From NCBI GenBank assembly GCA_030544235.1, contig CM060475.1, forward strand, positions 1,139,920 through 1,203,919: 64,000 nt of DNA. Reading direction: 5' to 3'. This document shows positions 1 through 12,000 of the stretch, piece by piece (the stretch's first letter is position 1; every line of letters begins with the position of its first letter). The position numbers were made by a program, and so were the translations under genes. The stretch comes from Lepturacanthus savala (Eukaryota > Chordata > Actinopteri > Scombriformes > Trichiuridae). Below the pieces are notes generated by a model. That model was given only the letters and a program-made list of their open reading frames with translations. It had not been told where the DNA came from and did no database searches.

Positions 1-1760
1 CTACCCCCCCCCCCCCCCCCCGCCCCACCCCCGAAGCCGCTATTTCCATAGATACTTAGAGCAACAACTTTCCTATCAGTTAGACGATGAATCGTCAAAC
101 GAAGAGATTTACTTATCTTCCCAGTGCCTTCTCCTCACAATCCTACGCTTCATACTTGTCCTGTGTCCCTCATGTGCCCCAGTTTATCAACTTTATGACC
201 CAATTTCCAGTTTACCCTCAGCAATTTCTGTACAAGCTGCGCTAGAGGTGAGCAGGGTTAAACTTAGGACAATGAGTTGTTTAGTCAGCACCTTTAATCC
301 AATTTTCTTTGAGCCCTTAGCCTAAGCTGAGCCACTTTTATTGAAGCATAGGCCCATAAAACCTATATCGCTGCACTGCTGCAAATAGGTAATATCGTTA
401 TCCATAATTCACTTTTTTAATCTAAAGCAAATAGTTTATTGTGCTGTAGGTAGCGTTACATAGATACAGTTGCAGTAAGACAATCCTATTATTGAGATTA
501 TGTTGTTTTACTGTGCCACATTATATGTTGCTTGCCGTGCTGTGATCCTCTTCCTCATTGCAAGTGGAATGCCGCTCACCTTTTTGCTTTTCATGTCACA
601 TTTAATATGTCATCTTCCATTTTGAACTAACCACAATGTTTAATTCCGTTAACACCACGGCGCGTCCGCGTGTCGCTATTTAAAAGCTCTTTTATTGACT
701 GTTAGAATGAAGCAGGGGGCTTGTGCATGGACTCCTTCAAGTGCTGCGCTCATCACATTCGTGCCATTAATTTTTTTTCCCTCCCTCCCCTTCGTCTCAG
801 CAGTGAAATCAAATCTAAGGAAGTTTTAACAGCACTTTTTTTTTCTAGGTTCATACTGACATTTGTAAACTCCTAGATGCTAAAGCTGTGTTTCTGGGAG
901 GGATGTAAGAATAAACAGAGCTCCACATTACCGTGATTGAACTGTAACTTTCGCCTCACATTGTGTCACCTCCCCTCCCCCGAGTTCATTGATCACACTA
1001 ACAAAGTCACATTGCCCTCATGATGCAACATTAGGATTTTTTTATTTTCAAGCGCCGCCACAAAAACAGGATAAGTTAGGACTGTTCTGTCAGCTTCTCG
1101 TAGCCGCTACAAGGGTGATTTCAACAGCCTCTGGCAGGTATTAGTGATATCTGTAGTTAAAACCCAGTACACATGTGTCCAGTTCTTGGTATGAGGGCGA
1201 ATTATTTTAGGGGCTGCCATGAATTTGAGATTTTTCTCAGGCTTTTTTTTTCCTCCCCCTTCAAATAGAGTTCTAAGAGGAGCACTGTAATTATCATGTG
1301 TGCAGGACTGTAGTATAACCCTACTTTCTGTTCAGATCACATTTATAGTTTACTTTTGTTTTTTTCTTGCGTAGATTGTTAAAACATGTTCAGAAATAGT
1401 TGACGTTACTACTAAATGCTTTTTTTCCCAGTAGTTATTGAAGTACATCATAGAATCTTGCCTTTTTTTAACCAAAGTTTAATGTAGTTGCTTTTTTTTT
1501 GCTTTTGTACTAATTCAAAAAAAAGTAGCAATGTTTCTTTAAAGTAAACAAAACAGTTTTTTGTTTATGTGCATGCCTATTGTTTTGTATGTGGTATACT
1601 TGCATTCAGATTATTTTTGTTTTTGTTTTTTTCCTTCTCACCTATCCACAATGCAATGCTGTCCCCCATGACGCACCTCTGCTTGCTGTTACCTGTATGT
1701 TAATACGCTTGAATCCCATTGGCCCACTGCCATCATGTGCTCGCTGCCTGCTAATTAAAG
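1..1760 (+). other. mbnl2: mbnl2 intron upstream of the 54-nt exon
   Basis: AT-rich sequence with no supportable exon. It starts with a C-homopolymer at 4-20. The last 200 bases hold the dense YGCY cluster and resemble the conserved intron preceding this exon in MBNL1/2. Confidence 0.6.
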
Positions 1761-1814
1761 ACTCAGTCGACTGCCAAAGCAATGAAGCGACCCCTCGAGG
1801 CAACTGTAGACCTG
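1761..1814 (+). CDS. mbnl2: mbnl2 54-nt alternative exon (nuclear-localisation exon)
   Basis: This exon is exactly 18 codons (TQSTAKAMKRPLEATVDL), phase 0 at both ends, so it can be skipped without a frameshift. It starts after a TAATTAAAG acceptor and ends at a GTACTT donor. It corresponds to the 54-nt MBNL1/2 exon known to be autoregulated by MBNL protein and to carry the KRP part of a bipartite nuclear localisation signal. The 190 bases upstream contain a cluster of YGCY words (TGCT, CGCT, TGCC), several within the last 30 bases before the exon, as expected for MBNL self-repression. The exon is too short for ordinary ORF calling and is masked by a longer out-of-frame ORF over 1580-1849. 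Confidence 0.9.
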
Positions 1815-4800
1815 GTACTTTGACCTTTCACCTTTTGCTTTGCATGTAGCTTCTTTAATTGTACTGTAGCCACTCACAAAATTTAAGTTGGCTCTTTTGT
1901 TTGTTGTGAAACCCTGTAAGAGACTTTTTTAAAAGTATAAATATCTCAGTTTGTACTGTACATTTTTGTTAAATGAACAACTTGAAGACGTAATGTTAAA
2001 ATAATTGCAGTTTTCTTAATGTTTAATGTAATTTCTCATTGTCCTTTGTGATAGTTACAGCAACTTTCCATGTTTGCCTTATTGTGCTGTGCATAGACAA
2101 ATAACAGATTTGCAAATATTAGCGTTGACTTGTTAAAGTATACAGTTCAAATCTACTGTGCTTCTGTTGTGTGCGCATGTGTGTGTGTGTGTGTGTGTGT
2201 GTGTGATTATTCGCTGGCCAGGCATTCCCCCACGGCGTCCTCCAGCCGCTACCAAAGAGACCAACACTCGAGAAGAGCAACGGAGCGAGCTCCATGTTCA
2301 ACCACAGTGTTTTGCACTACCAGCAGGCGCTGGCCAACGCACAGCTCCAGCAGCCCACTTTCTTTCCCGCAGGTAAGCGCTCGTTAGCGCGCGGCGCAGC
2401 AGACGGCAGGTAGAAGCACTCGGGTATGCGAGGCATGCGAGCACGCACAGAAAAAAAAACAAAACACACTCACTGGATGTGCACAGCCTAACCTTCACCA
2501 CTTCTGACACTAAAGCGAGAGATCGCCTCAGTTCCAGTTATGCTGCGTTTCCCTCCGTAGGGGATTGAGTCGAGGAGCGGCGTGCGCTGACGTTCCAAAT
2601 ATTCCCCGTGCGATCCTTAAACTTTGATCTAGCGCCGGCAGATATAAACACGTAATTGCCGGCAGGTGGGAGGGCAGCGCAGGCTTTAATCAGAGCAGTA
2701 AAAGGGATGATATATTACCTGAATATTATTACACCTGTCACTCTGTAGCACCCAAGCATTCAAATAAGAAAAACAAGCTTTTTGTTTTCTCATGCCAAAG
2801 GCTTGTGAATATATTTAGGATTCAAATGTAAAAGCTTTTAAGAGAAATTGAGGCTTATTTTTGAGCAGTGCTTGTTTAATCTGATCGATAGCGATTTTGT
2901 TCCAATTCTCACAAATGAATTCAGGTCTGCTCCCTCATTCCTCTTCAGTTCTCCCCCCCCCACAAACAAAATGTTCTTTGTCTACTCCTCACAGAGACTA
3001 ACAGTAGCTTAAGCCCCCTCAGGTCACCTGCTAAGTGAGTTAACTCGCTCTTCTTTCTACCTGCTCTTATTGTGTGGTGTGAGATGCCTGAAAGCCCCTC
3101 ATCCCCTCCCCTCTGTGTCTGTGGGAAGTAGCCTTGGGTCAAAGTCGTGTATGCAAATATTTCTCCTTTTCTTTACTTAGCTGCTAAATTCCAGATGGGT
3201 TGAGTTTCACAAAAAAACAGCAGGCGCCAAAAATCAAACTCCCTGGAGACGTGTTTGAATGTAATATTTCACGTGCTCATCGTCATTTGCACAACTTGAT
3301 CCAACTTTGGACCAAAGCCTGCGCACATCATTGTACTGACACTGCATGATGCTGCTGCTGATCCTGTTTAGTTTCCTTCTCTTCCTATTACTAAGTCTTC
3401 TCTCTTTCTCTATAGGACGTTTGATCATTTGCATTGGAATACATTTACCACAAAATTCTACGACAAAACAGCATCTTCAGTCCTTAGACAATGAGTTTAA
3501 CCCTCAGGATGTTCCTGGTCAAATCTGACCCTTTCAGAATGTGGTTAATTTGATCAGCACATAAAATAAATGGTATTAATTCACATACAGTTGTGTGTGT
3601 TCTTATAACTTTTGTACATCATTAGAAATAAATGGAGGAAGGCCAGAATTAATGGTTTCTATGTTCCATCTGATTATTTCTTATAGTCAAAATAATCCAG
3701 AAATTGTGTTTTTTTTAAAGATGTTTTACAATTTACAAAGAGAAGTTCAAAACTTGTAAATTTCACAAGAAGTAATGTTGATTATTACAGTTATGATGAT
3801 TTTTATTGGAACAGTCAAATTTGTCCGGGAACAAATCTATTAACATGAAACGAACACAACATGATGGTTAATAAAGAAAACTATATATAACTATTACATA
3901 TTTATTTCATATCCAATATTCACAATTCCATATCTTACAGTGTAGTTTGCTCATGTTTGATTTATTGCAGTATTTGTTCCTCACTAATACGAGGTAAAGG
4001 AAACTCCTCTGCTTGCTGCTACTGTGTACCACATTCATAACTGGCATACGCTGTAACAGTAGCATCTGAGCTAAGTGAAGCTTTTTTGTCTAACATTGTG
4101 GTTTTCCTCCCTCTCAATTAACCCGTTTTATTTCCTTCTCTCTCTCTCTCCCCCCTCTCTGTCTCTCTCTGTCTTTCTCTGCATGAACACAACAGGGTCA
4201 GTCTTGTGCATGACTCCTGCTAGCAGTCTTGGTAGGTCCTGACCCTCCCTTTGCGCTCTCACACACACTCTTTTTTTAATATATATATATATATATTTAT
4301 ATATATAATGTATGTAGGATAAGGGCAATTTCTGCAGCCCTTACAGGTGAGACAAAAGGTCATCGCATCATCATCACCTGTGTCTGTGTCGACAGACTGT
4401 ACATTCCTTTAGGCTGAGATATGATGTTTATGATATAAAAAAACACTTTTCATGTCCGTTTTGTATCACCTGAAAGAGTTGTGACTGTCAGTTCTTGTTT
4501 CCCTACTGACTCTTCTTTGCTATTGACTGTTTTATGATTTAAAAACAATGTTAGTTTGGATGAAATACTGCAGCTGTAGGATAGCTTACTGTCTGTTTGC
4601 TGTGCTGTGTTGATCAGGAAATTTAAATCAGTTTCCCAGAGAAATGAATTCCACCGGCCGGAGCGTTTTGCCCTCCGCGTGAAAAGGGGATGGGAATTTT
4701 CAGCGTCTGCTAATCAGCGAATTCAGTAACTGATAAAATAATGATTCAACTGACATCATCAGGGTTGCATGCTCTCGGCATGTGGAGCCGTCTGCATCTT

Positions 4801-7800
4801 TGGCATATCACCGCTGCTCAACTCGTCAGCCCACATGATTAGAACCGAAAATTCCCATCCTCTCTACCAAAAAATGCCATTGATTAATTTAATTGGTGTC
4901 TTGTGCCGCCTCCTGCTTCTCTGGGAAAAAAAAAAACAACAAAAAAAACAGCAAACTGATTATCCGTATAAATTTCCTTACTTGTGATTGTAATCAGCTT
5001 CTCTCCTCTTGTTTTTTTTTCTTTTTCTTTTCTCCCACGCTCTCCTTTGTTTTGTTTTTTGTTGTTTTTTCTTTCTTTCTTTCTGTCCTCCTCGCTTTGC
5101 ATTGTGAATGGTTGCATGCCATCTGCCGGTGTAACCCTAATGATGGCTTGCTGGCTCTCTGTGTCATCCATCAACAACAACTACAACAACTACGACAACA
5201 ACACGTCGACACGCACACACCACTTCTGTTGCCACGGTTACCATAATGCTCCACCTACCTGTCCATTGCTACCACCTCCTTCCCTTCCCTCCTCCTCCTC
5301 CTCCTCCTCCCCCCCCACCCTCCTCTACCTCCCCTTTCCCACCCTCAAAACAAAGTCCCAATGATGTACAGTGCTACGCCTGCTACTGTCTCTGCAGCAA
5401 CAACTCCTGCCACAAGTGTCCCCTACGCAGCAACAGCACCAGCCAATCAGGTTTGCTCCTTTTAAAGCTTTCTTTCATCAGTCCCCGGAGCTCTGAATAA
5501 GTACTGCCTTCTAATAGAGAGCTGCAATAACCTGCAGCTGATACCCACGCCCAGCCCCTCCCCATCCATCCATCTGTCCGCCTGCACTGGACGAGCTCAC
5601 GCTGGCATAAAAGCCTGTGAGTGGGCGTTTTTTTCTCTTTATTTTTTTTCCAGAGGAATTAAGCAGAAGGGCTACCTGAGTGAGCTGGTACCAGTGCAGT
5701 CTATTCTTTAAAAGGAAAATTTCACCCCCTTAAGTCGCAGCGACAAGCACTTCTTCAGAGCTCCCACATTTGCAAAGTAGTAGTTGTGTTGTGTTGCACT
5801 ACTTCCTGTTTTTTTTTTTTGTTTGCATGTTCTGTTTGAAGTTTTACTTTCCACTTTTTCTCATTGTCGAATAAGCCTCTCCATCTGCAGTAGGGGCATC
5901 ATCTGTACCGCTTGTGTGCTACATGTATGCAAACACACACACACATGCAAACACACACCCGAGCAAATACCTGAGCGACGCCTGGAGCAAACCTTCACCA
6001 ACCGGTTCGATTCTCCCGTTTCCACTCTTTCCCCTCCGGTTTCACCTTTTTACCTCTTTTTTTTTTCCCTCCCCGGCTGCAGCAGGATGAAAGTGCAGAT
6101 AAATCACGCGAGGAAACGGTTACAGGGCCACGCTTGTCAGGGCGAGACACATGCAGGAAAAATGATCACAGAAGGTGTCTAAAAATGGCCTCTAATCACA
6201 AGCTCTCCTGTTGCCGCGTGTCAGCAGGAGTCAGGGAAGTGGGGCCAGATTTGAATGCCAGAGTGACGCATGTGAGCCCCATTTTAAAGCTGGAGATTTC
6301 AGCGCTCTGGCCCCACACAGGTAGAAATGAAACTGGCAGACGATAATGTAAATTCAGCTCAATCGATGGATCGATCAAACGTTTATATGTAAAGCCGTTT
6401 TCATGCAGTTCAAAGTGCTTCACAGAGACAAGCTGACGAGTGTAAACCAGGAAAAGGAAAAAATAGATGAAAAAGATCGACAGCATCCATCACATAGATA
6501 AAAAAAATTAGGATAAATGATGAATACAATGAAATTGATGAAAAATACAACAAAAGACACATCAAATCAACAAGAGGAACACTATTAATAGACTATATTT
6601 AAAATAATAAAAATACATCCCTTATGGAACGCTTCTTCTACTCTTGTTTTATTCTTCTTATGGCCTTGTGCAATAAAAAATACACAAAAGTATATCAGTT
6701 TAGTTTAAATGGAAGAATTAGATTGTTGAGGTATTTAAATAATATCTAGAATACCTGGAATGGAAAAGATGAGAAGAAAGCTTTCAGAGGTTAAGCATTA
6801 AAGGAAAAAAATCATTACCAGAGGGTCCGGGCTTGTCACTTTGCACTTCATAGGCCGCTCATAGGCCGTCAGTGTGTACACTTCCTGTGAGTCACCGTCT
6901 CTTCCTGTAATTGGCATGCAGCAGCAGTAGCAGCAGGAAGCAGAGCTGCTCTTTAAAGATGCATGTGGGACAAGGAGCACTGACGTCAGCCTGTCTCCGT
7001 CTCCCCCCTCCTCTCCACAAGACCAGGATATCACTCAAACATCACCAGCTATGCTGCACTCACTCATCCCATATTTTATTCTTTTTTTTTTTTTTTGTTA
7101 AAGGGCACACACCACGCTCTTTGAAAAGCCTCTCACACCCAAACCATGAGCTGCATTTGGCGAGTACTAATACTAGCTGGATAGAATCATTCATTAGCTT
7201 TAATTAAAACGCTGCAGGATGTATAGAGAGGAGAATGTTGTGAGTGATGTGATATTATAACGCCTTGTTTAGCTTATCTCTGTACTGTTTACCTCAGAAG
7301 TAAATAAAATGAGAGGCAGGATGTTGCAGGGATGTTGAGAGGTTCAGAGTCTGGTCAGCTCCTGACCCCCTGACCCGTTGTGACATGACGAGCAGGAACC
7401 AATCACGTCGGCGCATGTCCGAGCTCATATTAACCATGTGTTTACACTAGTGTACTTGGAGATTCTAACATTGCAGCTCCCTCTACTGTCAGAATACGGG
7501 ATTACATCACATCCAGGGAGATAAATTGTTATATTAAATCCAATAAGCAGCAATACACATCATCAGCTAGAAGACAATGATTCATTCTGTCACTTACCTG
7601 TGTCGTTAGTCTTATCGTGTGATTAGAAATAACAGCAGGTCACTGAGGCCTCATGCAATTAGACTCCGATATTAAAGCGTAGAACGTTCCCACCTGCACG
7701 AACACATTTTAATGCACTTAATTACCCAACTAGTCCTAATCTGACATTTAAATCTCCCCAACTCGTTCTGGGGCAGAAATGTATCACATGCACGTGTCAC

Positions 7801-9060
7801 TAGAATGTTGCCGCGCCCATTGGGGACAAATATCCCCTGAAAATAATTCCCCACCTGTGGTTCCAGACGGGCGGAGCACACCCTCCTGTCTTGGCGTATC
7901 CCTCCGCCCGTCTAAAACCGGGGCTTTCCTCTTTCCCGTGCACATCACACGCTCCTCCAACCTTCTGTGATGTGTGATGTGACCAGTGGCTTCTGTTCCT
8001 TTTCTGTCTTATTGTCTATTAACAAGCACCCATGCGGCTTTGTTCTGCGTTGGCTTGCTGCCAGGGGCAACCACACGGTGGCAGCCAGACGCTCTTCTAC
8101 CTGTCTCTCCCCCCTTCAGATAGACTCTCTCTCCTCTTTCCACCTCTCTTTTCCCTCTCTCTCTGTCTTTTTGTCGTTGCGGTGGATTCCTCTTTTATCT
8201 CCTGAAGGGAGAATAAACGCAGTGGCGACCAGGCCTGGGTCAAATGCTATTTGTGAATAATGAATCAGAAGCTTCCGCTCTTGTCTGCATGAAACACCAG
8301 GCAGGTGGCGTCTCCGCGGTACAGCGCAGACGACGATTGATAATCTTTATCCGGGATGCGCCGGGCCGTATTCGACACCGTTGTCATGGCGAAGGCTTTA
8401 TTTGAAAAGAACTAGGTCATGTGGTCATATTTTCTGAGGTGAAAAGATGATTTCACATGGTTTGAGGCAAACTGAAGCCTTAAAAATGTAAAAAACAACA
8501 AAAATACTATTTGACCCAGATTTTAAACAGGCCTCAAACAGCAAGAAGATCAGTTATATGTATTGAAAGTAACATTTTATGCACATTTACAGGTCTGTAT
8601 TTGAATATTCATGTATATTTGCATAATTGATAATTAAAAATAACATTACCTTGTACACAGTGTTAATTTGAACTCTTTGAGTATTATATTAACACTGGCA
8701 ATTTGACTGTGTACTTGTTTTTTACTCAAAATCTCAACTTGTTGACTTGCAGGAAACAATTCTACATACATTCACCTCAGGTTTTGGAACTTTGACAGTG
8801 TTTAACACAGATATACAACATTAAAATCACATAAAACAACATAGTACGTCTCCTTTAAGAATGTCCTTTATGTCTTAAATAATTAAAATCAGCATCACAT
8901 GACGATGCACATTTTCTTTTTTTTCTTTTGTTTTTTATTACAATTAAATTGCTGTAAATGACATTTTTGAGTAAATAAAGTTTCTTTTTCTCACCTTCTC
9001 TCTTCCTGTTCACCCCCCTCCTCCTTTTCTGTATCTGTCTTCCAGATCATCCTGAAGTAA
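1761..9060 (+). CDS. mbnl2: Muscleblind-like splicing regulator 2, C-terminal part (5' end outside window)
   Basis: Muscleblind proteins bind YGCY motifs in pre-mRNA through CCCH zinc fingers and switch alternative exons and 3' ends. Only the C-terminal region is here; the zinc-finger exons lie upstream of base 1. Coding exons 1761-1814, 2222-2372, 4196-4231, 5356-5450 and 9046-9060 all have AG/GT borders and join in frame. The product contains KRPLEATVDL, PLPKRPTLEKSNG, HYQQALANAQLQQ, SVLCMTPASSL, TVSAATTPATSVPYAAT and ends in NQIILK. The IILK end is what separates MBNL2 from MBNL1 (ends in KYVTQM) and MBNL3, as I recall those proteins. The region is low-complexity (Ala/Thr/Gln) and is known to affect localisation and self-association. 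The next gene, rap2a, is also the neighbour of MBNL2 in human. No frameshift or stop is seen. The reading frame entering from the left is not visible. Confidence 0.93.
2178..2205 (+). repeat. (TG)14 microsatellite next to an mbnl2 3' splice site
   Basis: Fourteen uninterrupted TG units end 15 bases before the acceptor AG of the exon starting at 2222. On the transcript this is a UG repeat, the type bound by TDP-43 and CELF proteins. Confidence 0.9.
2222..2372 (+). CDS. mbnl2: mbnl2 coding exon, 151 nt
   Basis: It begins phase 0 with AFPHGVLQPLPKRP and ends with FFPA plus one base before a GTAAGC donor. It matches the MBNL linker exon that follows the 54-nt exon; PLPKRP provides the other basic cluster near the KRP exon. 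The acceptor is unusual: only 15 bases separate a (TG)14 run at 2178-2205 from the AG, and there is no proper pyrimidine tract. Confidence 0.92.
4196..4231 (+). CDS. mbnl2: mbnl2 36-nt cassette exon
   Basis: Codes for GSVLCMTPASSL with split glycine/valine codons (phase 1 both sides), so inclusion or skipping preserves frame. The acceptor follows a strong CT-repeat tract at 4137-4179 and the donor is GTAGGT. It is equivalent to the 36-nt alternative exon of MBNL genes. Confidence 0.88.
5356..5450 (+). CDS. mbnl2: mbnl2 95-nt alternative exon
   Basis: Codes for VPMMYSATPATVSAATT through TAPANQ. Its length is not a multiple of three, so skipping changes the C-terminus read from the final exon. 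The acceptor is the less common AAAG form (CAAAACAAAG); the donor is GTTTGC, which deviates at +3. Both suboptimal sites fit regulated use. Reading through the donor adds only a few codons before a stop. Confidence 0.87.
5451..9045 (+). other. mbnl2: mbnl2 last intron
   Basis: About 3.6 kb with no supportable exon, RNA gene or transposon. CT-rich tracts occur around 8100-8170 and just before the terminal exon. ORFs here are short and overlap on both strands without conserved features. Confidence 0.5.
9046..9060 (+). CDS. mbnl2: mbnl2 terminal coding exon (IILK stop)
   Basis: After TTCCAG the frame reads ATC ATC CTG AAG TAA, giving the IILK C-terminus of MBNL2. Only 15 nt of this exon are coding; the rest is 3' UTR. 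It is far too short for ORF calling and was found by frame and splice matching. Confidence 0.88.
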   Translation: MILK

Positions 9061-12000
9061 GCGTCAGGAAGGGAACGGAGTGTCACGAAGCCGCACTAGG
9101 AAACCCAAAACACCCCCTCTGTAAATACTACCTTACCTCTCCAATAGAGGTCCAGCAACCTGCATGCTAAGAGTGTAACACTTCAATTTAACCGTAAGAA
9201 CTGCAGTGCCGGTGTAACACACACAGAAAAAATATATATATATATATACTGTATGTATTGCTAGAAAAAAAACTATTAACATGAAAAATTCAAAAATCCT
9301 GTAAATGTATAGTACTACATACATAGCAGAAACACTATAGAGTCATTTTAACAATCGTTCTCCCAAAGTACGGTGGATCCCCTCTCTTCCCTATTTATTC
9401 TACAAACCTCTGCACAAAGTTCATCCCTTGGTTGGTAAAAAAAAGGAAAAAAAAGATGCTTGATTTGCACTATATGAGGAATATAGTGCTTTCTGAAGAG
9501 GAAAAACAGGAGGAACCCCCCATGCACAGCCACACAAAGCACTCGGCGCTTTTCAAGGTTGTTTTTTTTCCCCTCCATCATCTTTTTCTCTTCTCCTGTC
9601 AAAAGTGGACTGTTAGTGTGACTTGTCCTGCCCCTCCGTTAAGATGCCATGATGAAGCTTATCCCCCCCCAACCCAAACCAACCAACCAACCAACCAACA
9701 ACCAACCAACCCTCGTCTGCCAACTTTTCATCAACATCTTGCCAAAACCGCAGCTTCGGAAGGGGATCGGTGGAATCAACCTGCCAGAAAAGCCACATTT
9801 TTGACATCCTGTTTATTTTTTTTGCCATTTCCCAAGCTGCTCTGAACGCCGCCCAGTCGTCCTTTATTTGTTTCGGCGCTGGGTCGGATTTTTGTTTTTA
9901 GGAGGAAGTGGCGGTGGGGCAGTTTGTGCACGGTTATTATTTAATTTTCTTTGCATGTGGTCGGGACAGACAAGAAGAGGACGGCGGCTGGTGTTTGACA
10001 GAAGACAGTCGCGGCCATTACCGAGAAGCCTAAAGGCTCGGGTCCGTGCCAAGGGCTTAACGAAAGCTTTTGAGGGTTAGTTCCAGACATACCAAGCCTT
10101 GTGTGTGTGTGTGTGTGTGCGTGCATGTGTGTGTTCGTATCTGGAGACTGATGGTCTGCCGGCAGACTGGGACTTGAAGGTCTAGCAGGTGATGACAACA
10201 CCAGGACTGGTAGAACAGTTTTTGGGTTTTTTTTTTTTCCGGGAGGGGGGAGTTAAGTGCTAAACTAAAAAAAAAACAAAAAAAAACAAGAAAAAAAAAC
10301 AAAAAAAAAAACAAAAAACGGTGCATTTGACGTCGCTCGTCAAGCAAAAGATAACTTGAACTTCGACTGGAGGGCTATCTGTGACCGTCGGTTGTCCTTG
10401 TCCAACCCTACTATCACCGATAATCCTGTTCCATTTTAGAAAACTGTAGAAGTGCCTAAAAAACGCTCATCGACAACACGCATCCACGAGTGAATCACTG
10501 AAAACACGTCACACACAACGCGGAAAGCCACGCGGACTTTCGGGGAAAGAACATCTCTTTAATTTTCTCTTTTTTTTCTTCTTTTTTTTGGGGGTTTTTC
10601 CGCGAAATCGTTACTGGAATCTTAGTAACAAGTTCCATCAACATCACAAGTGACTTTATCGGAGACGAATTTAAAGAAACGACAAATCAAAAATAGCTTT
10701 GTAGAATGTTGGGTGACTCTCGGTGTAACCATCGTTTCTTACCATGGTTGGAGTAGTTTACATGAGGAAAAGTGGGCAAGGAGGGAAAAAACAAACTGTA
10801 TTGTAAACTGTGTAATGTATGTAAAGTGTCTCTTATTTTGAGAGTTTCTATTCATGGTTCTAGAAATGTATTCAAAGTTATTTAAATCCACGTTGAACTC
10901 ACCCCACCTCCATCTCCCCCTGCCACAAAAACAATCATGTTCTTCTGTTTTTAACTGAGATCATACATAAAATGTTCATTATTTTACACCAACCCTCTTT
11001 AATTCATTTTTACAATTAGCGTGTTTTAACTCACGATACTAAATCTTATTTCCCATTTTTTTTTTTCCAAATATTCAGATGTAATTTCATGGTGCTTGAT
11101 TAACATTCGACAATCCACAGTCATACCTTTTTGGTATTTTTTTTTTCACTCTCTCTGATTGTCTTCTCATGCATTATGATTTGTATGTAATATTTGTGGA
11201 AGGTGGTAAAAGTTCTATTTTGTTGTAATTTATCTTATGTTACTCTTGGTCAAATTTTAGTCAAAAACAATGTTGTAAACTATTCTATTTTGAAATGAAT
11301 GTAATTTATTGAGCTGTGCTACATTCTTGCACGGTTGGTCATTTCAAGGTCTAACCTGTCAGGTCAGAGGTCAGCGAATGAGAAGTGGCGCAGGAACGAG
11401 GGGGCGGGGCTTAAAAAAAAAAAATCGCCCGGAAAAAAGCTACTGGATCTTTCTTGCCTTCTCATCGGGAAAAAAAAAAAAAAGAAAAAAAAAAGATCAA
11501 GGTGTTGCAGTAATGAGTGTAGTAATAGAGTTGCTTGTGTTGTTGGAATAAAATGTTTATTGTATAGATGACATTTTACCAAAAAAAAGAGAAGAAAATT
11601 TTAAAAAAGATGTACTTTTCACTCTAGTATGATAGTATTTCATAACAATATTAAGTTGTTGCTGTGGCAACCAAATGTTGCAATTACTAAAGTTCGGTAT
11701 TTTTGTAAATGACATTGTTAAGTTGATTTTCTGTTTGTTTTTGCTAGAACACTGTAGATTGTAAAGAAGATATGAACATTTCTTATTCTTCACTGAGACA
11801 ATGACCTAATATTTTCATTAGCAAATAACAGCCTCTATAGTGCTGTGACTGTAACACTTAAATAGATTTAAAGTCATCAATGTTACATAGATTATATATA
11901 TATATATAAAAATATATAAGGCAAAATAATCTATAAATTAATTAAGTTCAGATGTACAACTCTTCCCCTGACAAAGGACCTTTAGGTTCCACACTGAGAC

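Noticed and set aside
1580..1849. 89-codon plus-strand ORF
   Set aside because: It covers the 54-nt mbnl2 exon in the wrong frame; the real exon reads KRPLEATVDL and has splice sites.
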